From Theocolax elegans (taxonomy: Eukaryota; Arthropoda; Insecta; Hymenoptera; Cerocephalidae): a DNA stretch of 64,000 nucleotides. The notes under the pieces were generated by a model, which was not told the origin of the DNA, searched no databases, and saw only the letters and a list, made by a program, of their open reading frames with translations. The DNA lies in contig CM047430.1 of NCBI GenBank assembly GCA_026168455.1, forward strand, positions 25,686,735 through 25,750,734, read 5' to 3'. This document shows, piece by piece, positions 24,050 through 36,697 of the stretch. Each line of letters starts with the position of its first letter. Position 1 is the first letter of the stretch. The position numbers and the translations under genes were made by a program.

Positions 24050-25525
24050 TTGGCAAGTAACGCCAAAGTTAAGTATTCGGCAGCATATACAACTGAAGAT
24101 GGCCGCTCAGCAGAAAGACGTCAAATCGTTGCATGGATCGAGACGCTCACCAGGGAGCAAATTGAATTACACCTGGACGCCTTGAACCTAAAATCGGCAG
24201 GCTCGGTTCATAGGAAAGCCGAGCGACTCCACCAGTGGCTATTAGGGAATTATTCGGCCCAGGAGTTTAACCAGGAAGAAGATAAAGCCACAGCAGTTCG
24301 CAGCCGTCTCCAACGGAGAAATAGGTGGCTGCAGATGCTAGGTGAACATCAAGACGAGGAGTGTGATGAACCTAGCCCAACCCGAACAAGAGGAAGAATG
24401 GCTGTTATTGGTCTCAGAAGTGGGAAACATTTTTAAAATTCCTCGATCGTTCTCCCAGACCTTGATGCAGATTATCAAAAAAGTGAATGACAATACTATA
24501 AAGGTGGATAAGCTGATGTCCGAGCGCACTCAAACCGCTCACAGCACGAGGTTGGACGGTGCCAACCAATCTCACTATGTGCAATTTCAGGTCACATATA
24601 CGTGTTATGGTCCTGATGTGAGCGAGATAAGTGAGGCGCAAGTAAATGGCGAGCAACAACGCACAAGCGCCCCTCAGTCTAAGCCTGATGGAGCTTGGAA
24701 GGGGGGGGGGAATGCGCGCGAATCGCAGAGGATTCCTCAAGCGCACAGCTCGCCAAACAAGAATCGGACATTCCCAACACCAAGCTTTTCAACGTCATCG
24801 AGGGTGAATGGAACACCTCGGGACGTCGGCGGCATTGTTAGGAAGTGGCAGGTCAAGTTCTCTGACGACAAGAGCCAGAGCATCGATGCCTTCCTAACCA
24901 GGATCGAGGATTGCAGGATCCTGGCCAGAGGACGAGTTACTGCCGTCACTCTCGGAACTTCTGACAGACACTGCCGCCATGTGGTACCAGAATGAGAAAC
25001 ACAAGTGGCACTCAAGATTTCGTGACTTCGGCTAAACGTTGGTACGGTATGAGCCAACGTTTCCAGCAAAGGATCGTCGCCGAGTCCAATGCACGGACTC
25101 AAGGTCCCGATGAACCGGTTAGGGACTATATGACGTGCTCTATCGCAATAATGCGAAAGATAGTCCCTACGCCGACTGAAGTGCAGCAGCTCGATCATTT
25201 GTATCGGAACATGCTGCCACATCTTCAATGGCTCTTCAAGAGAGCGGAAGTGAGCACAATTAAACAAATGCTAGACCTCGCCACGGAAGCGAAGCAGACG
25301 ATAGAAGGTGAGAAAGTATATCGTCCACCACCTACGGAGGAAGGGTCTCTGCTTCCTGAAATGGCATATAAGCCGAAGCGGAAAAAAGGTTCGCCGAAGG
25401 CTAAGGTAGCGGCCGCTGAGGTAAACTCAGCCAAACCAAGCGAGCCAGACGTCGTCGACCGCATCGCAAAGATGCTGGAGGATGCGCTGCGGCCCATCGT
25501 CTCCCAATTGGCGTCGACGACCTGA
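24050..25525 (+). CDS. gag of the gypsy element (frameshifted)
   Basis: Three frames in series cover gag: 24050-24436, 24342-24995 and 24992-25525. The middle holds the start of a retrotransposon gag-type domain (VRKWQVKFSDDKSQSIDAF). The third continues it (WYGMSQRFQQRI, then PVRDYMTCSIAIMRKIVP) with a basic C-terminal part. No intact CCHC knuckle was found. A run of ten Gs near 24700 lies close to one frame change and may be a sequencing error. The protein would form the particle and bind RNA. Confidence 0.75.
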
Positions 25526-25773
25526 CAGTCCCGTAGGAGAAGCCCAAGGTCTGGCTTTCCAAAGAAAGGCTCGCCGGCCAACCGATCTCCGAAGAGTAGG
25601 AGGTTTGGCAGACCTAGTGGCCCGAGCAAGAGCTTCGGACACCGGCAGGAGAAGAAGAGTGCTAGTCCACCGAGGGACAAAGGGTAGGAACACCCGAAGA
25701 ACCGAAACGCCAAAGGGAGCGGTTAACCGGGACGAAAACCGCGACCCAAGAGATTGAGTCCCCGCTGTCCCAG

Positions 25774-28700
25774 GTGAGTTCGGGACAGATCCGCTCCGAC
25801 CGAGAGTATGGTCCAGAGAGGAGCGGAAATGGGCCTCAAAAGGAGGAACGGTCCCAAGAAGCCAGCAGACCAACCTCATCCTATAAACCAGAGGATGAGA
25901 GTCGTTGGTGGCTTCTCGTGGAGATTGAGGGCATTCGTATAAGAGCTTTATACGACCCCGGAGCCTCCACAACCGTGATGGGACCCAGCGGTCTGCAAAT
26001 CGCCGCAGCATTGGGCAAGGAGCTCATTGTGGCGAACGCCGGACGCGTCAAGATGGCGGATGGTAGTTACCAACGGCTAAACGGTCATGTGATCTTACCT
26101 TTCACTGTCGGAAATGAGACACGTGAAATAAGGGTAGTGATCATACCAAACCTTGACGCCGAATGTTACGTAGGAGTAAATTTCGTACGAGCATTCAGAG
26201 CCATATTGGATCCGGATAGCGACCGCCTGTTCCTCAAGGACAGCAAGCAGCAGATCCACCTCGAAGTTGCTGGCATAGGGGGTATGTCCAGCCTCTCGTC
26301 CGCTGGGATAGCGGACGCAACCGAGGCAGAAAGGGAAGAGCTGCGAGCGCTAGTAAGCAAAGTGCTGTCTAATACTTCTCCCAAAATCGGGCGAACCCAA
26401 CTCATTGAACACTCGATTGACGTGGGATCAGCTCGCCCGATAAAGCAGAAGTATTACCCGGTGTCGCTGAAGATCCAGGAGGAGATGCACCGCCAAGTCC
26501 GAGAGATGCTAGATTTAGAGATCATAGAACCCTCGGACAGCGGTTGGTCAAGCCCCGTGGTGATGGTACCCAAGGAGAACGGATCACGTCGGTTTTGCAT
26601 TGACTTTAGGAAAGTTAATGCGCTAACGAAACCAGACGCTTATCCTCTCCCGTTCATGCAGGATATTTTGCGCAAGCTAAAGAGATGTCGGTACATTAGT
26701 ACTCTGGACATGAACTCAGCGTATCATCAAATACCTCTCCAGAAGGAATCGCGTCCATATACGGCTTTCACAGTCCCGGGATGGGACTGTATCAGTTTAA
26801 GCGGATGCCATACGAATTGGCATACGCCGGCGCGACCTTCCAACGCATGATTGACCATGTTGTTGGTCCTGATCTCGAGCCCAATGCCTTTTCTTACCTC
26901 GATGACTTTATTATAGTCACCGAGACATTTGAAGGGCACAAGAAGTATCTCGAGATGGTGCTGACAGTAAATAAAGACAAGTGTGTCTTTTGTCAAGATG
27001 AGGTGAGATATCTTGGCGTGCTGGTCAACAGGGATGGAATTCGTCCCGACCCAGCCAAGACAGAGCCTATAAGGGTTTATCCGGCTCCCAAGTAGCTCAA
27101 ACAGCTTCGACGATTCCTTGGCATGGCGTCGTCGCCGAGATTGCCGAGCCGCTTATCCGTCTCACAAAGAAGAAACAAGGGTACGAGTGGTTAGATGAAC
27201 AGGAACAAGCCTTTCAGCAGCTGAAGGCCCTGATCATGACTGCTCCAGTTCTTCAACGTCCCAATGCAGATTGACTGTTTAGCCTGCACACGGACGCGAG
27301 CGATACCGGCATAGGAGCCGTGCTCGTCCAAGAGATAGACGGAGAGGCAAGAGTCATTGAGTTTGCCAGTCGCATTCTCACAGCACCCGAGAAGAATTAT
27401 AGCGTTACGGAGAGGGAATGCTTGGCCGTGGTGTGGGCTATTAATAAGTTCAGACCTTACATCGAAGGGTACCACTTCAAAGTGATAACGGATCATAGTA
27501 GTCTTTGCTGGTTGTGTAATATGAGAAATCCAACCAGCCGACTAGCGAAATGGGCTCTAGAGCTTCAAGCTCATGACTTTGTCGTTGAGCACAGAAAAGG
27601 AGCTCTGCATCACGTTCCCGATGCCCTATCTCGCATGTATGAAGACGACGAGCCTACAGTAGCAGCAATGTCGTGGGCTCAAACTACTGAAGATCCTTGG
27701 TACCTAGACTGGATCAAGAACGTTTCCGACAGACCCCGTGATTTCCCCGACTGGAAAATAGTTGGAGGAAATCTATACATCTATCGTCGCGACAAGGAGT
27801 TAGAGGAAGTGATGGATGACGAGCAAGCATGGAAGCTGGTCGTACCCGTAGAGAATCGTCACTCTATTCTGAGAGAGTGTCAGGACGACCCCTCAGCTGG
27901 CCATCTCGGAAGAGAAAAGACATTCGCCCGTGTGGCCCAAAACTATTATTGGCCACGGTTTTACGCAGAAGTTGCGGATTACGTCAGGCGATGTCAAGTG
28001 TGCCAGCAATGTAAGGTCGAGCAACGTGCTCCTTCAGGGTTAATGGGTCACCGTCAATCGGACAGACCATGGCAGGTGGTATCAGGAGATATCACTGGCC
28101 CGCTTCCACGCTCTAGCCGAGGATACGAATACATCCTACTATTCCAGGATTTATTCACGCGCTGGATTGAAGCAATCCCGATAAGAAAAGCTAACACAAA
28201 GACGATAGTCCGCGAGCTTCACGAACGAGCGATTAACCGGTTCGGCACCCCGGAAGTATTTCATTCGGACAATGGGACCGAGTTTAAAAATAAACTCGTA
28301 GACGAATACCTCGAAACTAAGGGAGTGTATCATTCGACGACACCCCCTTATCACGCACAGGCCAATCCTGTCGAGAGGGCCAATCGGACCCTTAAGACAA
28401 TGGTGGCGTCGTATATCCAGGATAAGCACAGCGACTGAACGACAAGTTGCCAGAGTTAGTCTTTGCACTAAACACAGCGGTGCAAAGTTCTACTGGATGG
28501 AGCCCGGCTAAGCTGAACTATGGTCGCCAACCCGGGGCGCCTAGTACAGCCCGTGGAGAGAAAGACCTGCTTGCCCAGCAACAGTTTAAGTTACGTATAC
28601 TGCAGGATTGGAACGACAAAATCAAACAGTTGCTAAGACTGCACGAGAACGCAAATCGTCAGTCGGCTGCCAGTAAGGCCCGGCAAGCTGAAATCTTCAA

Positions 28701-29064
28701 CTCACGACGAAGGCCAGCGGAATTCGAGGTAGGAGATCTGGTGTGGAAACGCAACCGGATCCTCTCGTCCAGCGCACAAGGTATCTCGGCTAAGCTTGCT
28801 CCGAAATACACAGGGCCATATCTAATCATCAGTAGGAAAGGTATGAATACATATGTCATACAAGATGATCAAGGGGACCAAGAGGTATCTCATATAGAGC
28901 ATCTGAAGAGATACGTCCCCGAAAATGATGTTGAGTCAACTGAAGAGGATAAACGTGAGCAACCTCAACCGCCGAGGGATCAACAGGCGACGTGCGACCC
29001 GCCTGTAGCGAGCGAATGCTCCCCTGCGACGGAGAATAATGCGAGCGAGTCCCCTGGCGAGTGA
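25774..29064 (+). CDS. pol of the gypsy element: protease, RT, RNase H, integrase
   Basis: The order is typical of gypsy. A retropepsin carries LYDPGAST. RT blocks carry FCIDFRKVNALT and, after a frame change near 26780, the catalytic SYLDDF. A TAG at 27094 and another shift follow. RNase H and integrase are in one frame at 27320-28438: RNase H ends with ITDHSSL, then HHCC-type zinc residues (CRRC-like VRRCQVCQQC) and the DDE core with GDITGPL, HSDNGTEF and NPVERANRT. A TGA at 28436 splits off the C-terminal domain (28447-29064). The DDE residues are present. It is inactive as read. Confidence 0.88.
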
Positions 29065-29533
29065 AACTCGGTGTAATACGCGCAAGACGTCGCGTTCGTC
29101 TTTTGATAGGTCCCACGTTACCAGAAGACAGCGTGGTCGTCCTCGGAAAGCGACCGTGACCGTAAAGCGCCGATCACCCATAGAGCGGTCTGCCAATGCA
29201 GATTCTGAACCAGTTCCCCCGAGACGAGGACGAGGGCGTCCACCAGGCTCACGACCGAAGCGGACGTAAAGCGCCAGCAGCGGCCGAAGGCTGAGGCGGC
29301 CTTAAAAGAGGCTGCCTTTGAATACAGGTTAACCTGTAGCCCCAGCCTTCATCGAGCGGAACGGGAGGTTCTGACGAACCTAGTTGTCCGCTCTGCCGCT
29401 GCCAGGAGATCAAGCGTCTGAAACAGTTTCCTCGCATCCTGCTAAACCTGATCAAGAACAACTCGTTAACTCTCTTTCCCGTTCCTTGAGGAACAGAGTC
29501 CACATACAGAGTATGTGGAATCTGGAAGGAGGA

Positions 29534-30646
29534 TGTAACGGTAAGCGAGTTACCGATCAGGTAAGCAACGCGAAAGAGGATATACAGCGCGGCGCGCGTA
29601 CGAACACGTGAGAATCATGCGCGCCCAGCTGGGAGTACCGATATAGCGCGCGCACGGTGTATATACAGGCCGAGAGAACGGTCTCTTTTATCGTGTTTTA
29701 TTGGAGAAGCGTGGGTGTGTGTGATACGGTGTGGGTGCGGACAGGCTTCCTCCACACGACCCAACACGCCGAGCAAAGCCGTACGCCTCCACCACTCCGG
29801 ATTTCGTCTACGGAAAAGACCGAAGATCGAGGCCAATTCGCCCAAAGGAGTGAGAGAGAAAGAGAGATTGACGGGGAAATCACGGGCTTTCGTTCCCGCC
29901 GTTTCAACGTATTTCGAGCGGTGTCTCGTGAATACAAAGTTGAGTGGTGCACCACGTTGGACCCGCGTGTCCCGTTGATAGTTTCCCGATTTTCCTGGTA
30001 CGGTGCAGGTGAGAAAGCGTTCCTCTTTTTCCCCCTCTCGTGACAATTTCCGCCCGGGTAGACAGGTCGGTGGTTCGCGGGGGCCACTTCACGAGAGAAG
30101 GCGGGCGTGACGTAGGAAGCTTCCACGTCAGAGCTCTCTACGTCAGAGATGCATACGTCACACGGTGTGACGTTGCCATCAGGTTAAGCAGCCGATCATT
30201 CCCGGATCGGTTGCTTGTATCTCGTTAGTTAATAGGTTTTAACTAATTGTTTTCGCGCTGACCTCGGGGGTAGTGATCGGTACGACTCCCCTTAACTTGT
30301 TAACGTTTATTTGTTGTTAATTTTTTAGTATTGAATTGTTTATTTAATAAATTGACTCGGCGAGATAATCTTTCTCGCCGATTAACGTAAAATATCGATT
30401 GTTGTTAGTGGTTTACCGGTTACTGTCCTATCCTACGAATACCGTCCTCTCCGGTGTTTATTCTAGTTAGCGATTTTGGGCATTGGGCCCAACACACGGT
30501 ATCTAAGTCAAACGAGGTGTTTGACGTTGTTAACGGCATTGCACGGGAATCGAAGTGATTCCCGGCGGCACACTTAAGGTTGGTAAGTTGTGACAAATTG
30601 GGCCTAACCGTGGGCCTTACATTTCCCCAGTACCCACACCGTTACA
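29534..30646 (+). repeat. 3' LTR of the 22-30 kb gypsy element
   Basis: This 1,113-bp LTR is closely similar to the 5' LTR over its whole length. Differences are substitutions and short indels, including an inserted stretch near 30100-30125. It is followed by the AGTA target duplication. Confidence 0.92.
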
Positions 30647-30650
30647 AGTA

Positions 30651-31102
30651 TTAGGATATAGTGTTAAGTTCTCCGGCTCCTATGTACAGGTGCAGTGTGC
30701 ACCTCTATAGGATACATTTATTGTAAAATATTGTAATGTCTGTAGCTAATAATAAAATCTATAAAATAAAAATATAAAATTTATTAATCTATATTAAATG
30801 TATTAATCAATATTTATTATAATAGCCAAATAGTTTTCATAACTTGACGTTTTCAACAAATTTTTTCTTCATCCTCAAATTGTACGTTTATTTATTTAAT
30901 ATTTTATTTAGCACGTTTCGTACATATATTTATATCATTTTGTTATTTTATACTTACTTACTTACTATCTAGTCATAAAGTTAATAGAAACTACAGTTTT
31001 TATTTAGTAGTATCAAATAAAAATTAAAGCTTTTAATATTTTCGTTTATTCCATTGTAATTTTCTTATTTTATGTTATACTTTTACAGGCTATGAAGCAG
31101 AT
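30651..31102. other. AT-rich flank
   Basis: No gene is seen between the gypsy element and the next MITE. A TTTTACAG sequence near 31086 resembles a splice acceptor, but every frame behind it closes quickly. Confidence 0.55.
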
Positions 31103-31106
31103 TTAA

Positions 31107-31751
31107 CCTTAAGAGGGCCGGAAAACGTCTAGAGGTGTAAACATTTTTTTTCATAAGTACTCAATTTTTTTCATTTAATAACTCAATTCAAGTGTGAGGG
31201 TTAACGAAGTCTCCAAACATGATTCTGCAACCAAAAAAATTAAATTAAAAATGGGGGATGCAATATGGCTAAGTTTCCAAGACATTTCTAGTTTCGATAT
31301 CAATCCTACTTGAAAATTATGTGTAGGAGTTTCAGAAGTCACTAGTTACAATTTTTCATTCAGAATGCTCATGGTTTTGCGGTCGCTGAATCCGAATCTG
31401 AAGTCGGATTGACCTCATGACCTCATGGTCAAGGTCATTTGAAGGTCAAATTTGCAAAATGTCCATTTCGTTTGCAAATTATGTTTAGCAATAATCCAAA
31501 AGAATGTTTGAGGGACAAAATTAGTAAACATGCTCATTCTTGGCTTTACCAAACGTTTTTAACGTTTTTCTGAAATTTTGAAAATTTCAACATTTGGCCT
31601 TACCGTACCGGACCGGAATACGCCTCTAGGCGTAAGGGGTCTGACTCACCAACATCGCAACTTAGTTTGGCTCTAACTCAGGGACCTTAGACCACATTCC
31701 TATAGAAAAATGCGATTTTCAAATTTTTCAAAATCCCGGCCCTCTAAAGGT
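31107..31751. mobile_element. 645-bp MITE with TTAA target duplication
   Basis: CCTTAAGAGGGCCGG at the left and the complement of CCGGCCCTCTAAAGG at the right match at 14 of 15 positions. TTAA stands at both sides (31103-31106, 31752-31755). CCTT ends plus TTAA suggest a piggyBac-type non-autonomous element. The interior repeats CGCCTCTAGGCG-like motifs and encodes nothing. Confidence 0.8.
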
Positions 31752-31755
31752 TAAA

Positions 31756-33059
31756 ATAAAAATAAATACTGCACTGCACAAAATTAGTGAATATAAGAAC
31801 ATTAACCCGGTATATTTAAGTACAGATGATAATGATCAAGAGGTATAATCTTTTAATAGTATTTAAAAATTTATGTAAAATTAACATTATTATATTATTG
31901 CTTTTATTAGCTTTTTAGTGTCGATGAAGAAAACCAAGACTACCACATCAAAAGGCGCGATAGCGCCTGACGCAAGTATAGGCGCGAGAGCCATTATATA
32001 CAGCTAACTAGCCCCCCCAGATTTTTACTTTTTAACCACTTCAATATTACTTATTTATTTTGTGCTATTGGCCACGCATTACTTTCCTTATTGCTAACCC
32101 TCACTGTACAACAAGTTTTGTCCGAATTAATTCCCGCATAATTAAGAAAATCGATGCCAGTATAGTGGATATACATTAATAATTGTTTAAACATGATGAA
32201 ATTCACTACAGCTCCAGTTATTGGTAATAAATAGTACAATATTAACTCGAGTAATTCGGAAGTCCATTCAGATTATATTAGTTTACTAGCCATATTACCT
32301 CGGTCGCTAACGCTCCCTCGGTTGAATTTCACTTTTGAGGTTAAATGTTGATTATAAAGTGTAATACTTAAATCAGTTAATTATAAATATATTTTAAATG
32401 TTTTAAATATAATTATTTTACCTAATTTTTGAACTAATTTTTTATAACTTTTGTCATGTGTTATAATCTGTTAATTAAAATTTATTATTGTATTATTAAA
32501 ACAAAAAAAAAATATAAAATATATATAACTTATATTACCTTTACTCATCATGATATTTAACTATAAAATTTTATACTTGAATGTTGGTTAATTTTATTTT
32601 CTCTTTGCATTTACAGGCTTGAGACTGTCATATTATGAATGTAATATTAATCAATTGACGAATGTAATATTATCTACAAGTTAAAAAAAATACAAATAAA
32701 ATAGAGATTAAAATATGCTAAAACAGTTGCACAATTTTAAAGACGCTTTTGAATAATATATGTTGCAAAATTATTATATGTATAAATTATTTAATTATGT
32801 AAATGCCTCGATATAATTATGTTCAAAATATGGCTGCATTAAAAATAAAATACTACCACATATTGCAGATAATTTATTATTTGTAAAAATGGTGTTTTTT
32901 GCTAATAATTTTGTTAATAAATGTCGTTAATAGCAGCCAAATGATATTATTAAAGTTTACAGTTATAAAAGTTATTAGTATTAAAATTGTAGTATAAACA
33001 GTTTTAATGTGATGTAAAAAATTTAGTAAATTAAATTAAAATTAATATTGTCTGAATTA
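31756..33059. other. AT-rich intergenic stretch
   Basis: No gene is supported. Small GC-richer patches occur near 31950-31990 and 32285-32335, without coding or RNA features that I can recognise. Confidence 0.55.
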
Positions 33060-33485
33060 TGACGCTTGATTCAGACAATTAATTATTTTAAAAATTTATT
33101 TTCTTTGAATAATTTATATTAAAAATGACGCTTTATGCAGACATATTATTATTTCAAACATTTAGTTTAAATAAGGAATTTATATAAAAAATATCGCTCA
33201 AAATGCAGAGAATTTGTTATTTCAAAAATATATTTTTCGTAATTAATTTAGATAGAAAATGTCGCTTAATGCAGACAATTATTATTTTAAAACATTAGTT
33301 TACGTAAGGAAATTATATAAAGAATGTCGCTTGATGCAGACAATTTGTTATTTCAAAAATGTACTTTTCGTAAGTAATTTATATAAAAAATGTCACTTAA
33401 TGTAGACAATTACTATTTTAAAACATAAGTTTACGTAAGGAAATTATATAAAGAATATCGCTTAATGCAGATAATTTATTATTTG
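33060..33485. repeat. Tandem repeat, about 62-bp half units
   Basis: The block AATGTCGCTTAATGCAGACAA recurs with variation about six to seven times, alternating two flanking types, so that a 125-bp higher unit is visible. It directly follows the helicase remnant and may be part of that element's 3' end. Confidence 0.75.
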
Positions 33486-35136
33486 AAAAAATAATTTTCC
33501 AAACACTTCAGAAAAAACTACATTAGTCGTATATATTATTGCAGTATCACTTAAATCGTTTTCATTTACATTAAGTATTTCTCCTTCTGTATTTGTGACT
33601 GTCATTGATGATTTTAAAAATTTTATTTTCAAATTTTTTTCATCTTTAACCCTCGATAATGCTACATATAATTGACTATGACTAAATACAGGTTATGGTA
33701 AATATAAACCTACTTTTTCAAATGATTGACCTTGTTATTTGTTTATTGTCATAGCAAAACTTGATCTAATAGGAAATTGTCGTCTTACCATATTAAAGGG
33801 AATTTTATCCTTTGATGGACTTAAATCTATTCTTGGAATCATTACGATTTGTCCTGAATTTTGCCCTGTTATAATTTAACCATATATAGTATATTGTTTT
33901 AATTCGGTAATAAAGAGTCTGGTGCCTACATAAACCTCCATTTAAATTCATATTCCTAAGTAACATAATGATCATTCCTTTCTTTAACACTCATTTATGG
34001 GGTGATAAATCATTTGGCATTAAAGAATTTAAAAATTCAATCGTAATTGATTCGTATAATTTATTATTTTCATCATTATTAAAACTATCGATGATCAAAT
34101 ATACTTTACTGTCACCTTTAATTCTTTTAACAATTTCATTATTAATAGCTAAAACGTCATTATTTCTTAGAGAAAGTATAACTTTGTATTTAATAGTAGA
34201 TAAATCGTTGTTGTTTATTTTATGTCCAAATATATCATCAATTGAATTATTAAAAGTAATAAATTCATTAGGAATTTTTGTTACTTTATTATCAATTTCA
34301 AATTTTGTATCGTTTTTATTTTCTCCAATATCTAATATAATCACGTTTTAAACATACTATTTTGATTGATTAATCGTAAATTATTATTTAAAGTTAACTT
34401 TTGGAATAAACGCCATAACGAACTACTTTTAACGCATTATTCTAGTATTTGAATTCTGTTTCCATAACGAACTATAGGTAGTGTTTGTCGAAAATCACCA
34501 GATGTTACTAATATTTTACCACCGAATGGTTTATTATTGCGACATAAATCTTTGACAAAAAATATCTATAGTATCTAATGCATATTTTGAAGTCATTGAT
34601 ATTTCGTCCCAATATTTTTTAAACTTACGTTGTCGTTCTGCTTCGACTAATTTTTGTTCTTTAGTCATTTGTATTTTTTTCTTGGTTTTTATTACTGAGA
34701 TTTCTTTTTTTTTATCTGCACTTGAGATGCATTGAGAGATGAGTTCAGATGACAACTTACGTTGTCGTTCTGCATTGGCTAATTTTTGTTCTTTAGTCAT
34801 TTGTATTCTTTTCTTGGTTTTTATTATTGAGATTTCTTTTTTTTTATCTGCTGATTGAAATGCTCCAAAATCACGCACTAGCTTTGCTTCAGCTAATTTG
34901 TATTCTTCAGTCATTTGTTCTCTTTTCTTGCTTTTTATTATTGAGATTTCTTTTTTTTTATCTGAAGATTGAGATGCTATAAACTCACGCACTCGCTTTT
35001 TCTCAGCTAATTTGTATTCTTCAGTCATTTGTTCTCTTTGCCTGCTTTTTATTATTGAGATTTTTTTTATCTTCAGATTGTGATGCTTAAACTTACGTTG
35101 TCGTTCTGCTTCGGCTATTTTTTGTTCTTGATTCAT
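33470..35136 (-). pseudogene. Helitron helicase remnant with peptide repeats
   Basis: Read on the minus strand from 35136 this begins with four to five copies of a charged peptide of about 35-40 residues (core QMTKEQKLAEAERQRK-like). It then runs straight into a PIF1-type helicase: Walker B DEISM, then TSGDFRQTLPIV, FLNSLMPNDLSPHK, MLLRNMNLNGGLC and, after a shift, [14 protein letters not shown] and SQLYVALSRV. This is the superfamily 1 helicase of Helitrons, which move by rolling-circle replication. The Rep nuclease and Walker A region are missing, apparently deleted between the repeats and Walker B. Stops and frameshifts are present. A short linked frame at 35352-35555 is charged and unrecognised. 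Confidence 0.75.
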
Positions 35137-36697
35137 TTGTTTTATTTTTTTGTCTTTAATTGTTGCTGATTCTGTTTCTCCATCTTCAGACTAAGATGGT
35201 CGTAATTTTCTTTTACATTCTGATTTATTAATTTTGCTTTGTTGTTTTATTTCAAAGGGTTTGATTTTTATAACGTGTAGCTCTTTATTCTGTTGGTTAA
35301 AATTTTTTTTTGATAGTGATACTGTTAGATATTTAATTTCATATATTTTTTTTATACTTCTTCGTGTGATTTCTTCATATCTACATCTTTAATTTGTAGT
35401 TTTAGTGTGTCAGCAAAAGTAAGTTTTGTTTTTTGTTTTGTTATTTCTGTTTTATTATCATTAATAGTCGTCCTTTTTTCTTTTAATTCTGTATGAAATT
35501 GGTTATCTTGTTTAATTAAATCGATTGTTTCATTAATCAATGGAACATTTAGCAATGAATTATGATAAGTAGCCGAATACTCTGATATATTATAATTTTT
35601 AAAAACTGGTTTTAATTATGAATTACAATTCTGTTTTTATGACTCTGATTATTTGGAATGACACTTCTCAAAATAGGAAACATTTTAACTGATTGATTTT
35701 TATAAATCATTTCTAAATGGCTTCTCATCATTGATTCATCGAATATTATATTACAAGGACAAAGACCATTAGAAACTGATATTGCCAAAGCTATAGCAAA
35801 TAAACCACAATTGTAAGTTTGTGATTAATTTTGAGCGTATTCCTGTACAATTGTAATTGATTTTTTATTGGGAAATAATCTGTTTATGTATTTCAAGTGA
35901 TCATTTCGAAGACCTGAATTTAAGGATGTTCTATGGTTACAAAAAAGTTAACAGACTTATTTGAAAATTTGCAATATGATTATATACATAAAATGAAAGT
36001 ACCTTGAATTTTTTCGAATTTTTATACCGCATATTTTGTCGAGCTATTCGATGTTGAAAATCGTCAAAATAACATTGACTCTTATGGACGAACGAAGATT
36101 CCAATAAATTGGATAAATTTATTATTAAAAAAAGTTAAGAGACAAAAAAAAGCATTGGATAATTGAAAAATGTATTATCCAAAGAATTATTTATATATTT
36201 ATTTATATGTCATACTGGACAATTAAACAAGTATTTTAATGTTAAAGTTGAACTTCGGGAAAATTTATCATTACTGATAATTGCTATGTGAGAGATTTGG
36301 CAACGCCGCACGGATCCACAGTCGGTAAGTATATATTAGGTTCGGCAGCAGACATAGCAGACGAACGAATACGATGTCAACATAATCATATAATGCTTAA
36401 TTGATGTATGTGTGTTTAATTTTTACAGTTTTATTTCCAGTTAAATAATTATTAATATTTTAGCGCAGCCTATATGATAAATTTGAACATAAAGTGTATT
36501 TGCAATACTTTAGGATTGGTGATGGGTAAATAAAATAATCGTTTTTGTAGTTATAAAGAAAATGATACAAATGGGCATCATAATAGTATTTTCTTATTAG
36601 ATTATTAGAATCACATTCTCAACAATACTGAATAGTAAAAATATTTATCACAAAATATAGTTATCATTATTTGTTTTTAGATTCTAACTAATACATT

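Larger units (their letters stand above)
22052..30646 (+). mobile_element. Ty3/gypsy LTR retrotransposon, nearly complete
   Basis: Two LTRs (22052-23156 and 29534-30646) begin TGTAACGG and end GTTACA. They flank gag, protease, RT, RNase H and integrase. The four bases AGTA at 22048-22051 and 30647-30650 are the target duplication. A primer site starts two bases after the 5' LTR (TGGCCCCCAATACG, tRNA not identified). A polypurine tract (TGGAAGGAGGA) precedes the 3' LTR. There is no env frame. The LTRs differ at scattered positions, and the frames carry several frameshifts and stops, so it is old enough to be inactive unless some indels are assembly errors. Confidence 0.93.

Noticed and set aside
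22133..30126. Minus-strand frames of about 143 codons in both LTRs of the gypsy element
   Set aside because: They overlap frames on the other strand in GC-rich LTR sequence and appear twice only because the LTR is repeated.
31086..31860. Host exon interrupted by the TTAA MITE
   Set aside because: A splice-acceptor-like TTTTACAG and a donor-like site exist, but when the MITE is left out every frame meets a stop within a few codons.
33060..33485. CRISPR-like array
   Set aside because: Units are diverged tandem repeats without unique spacers, in a eukaryotic context.
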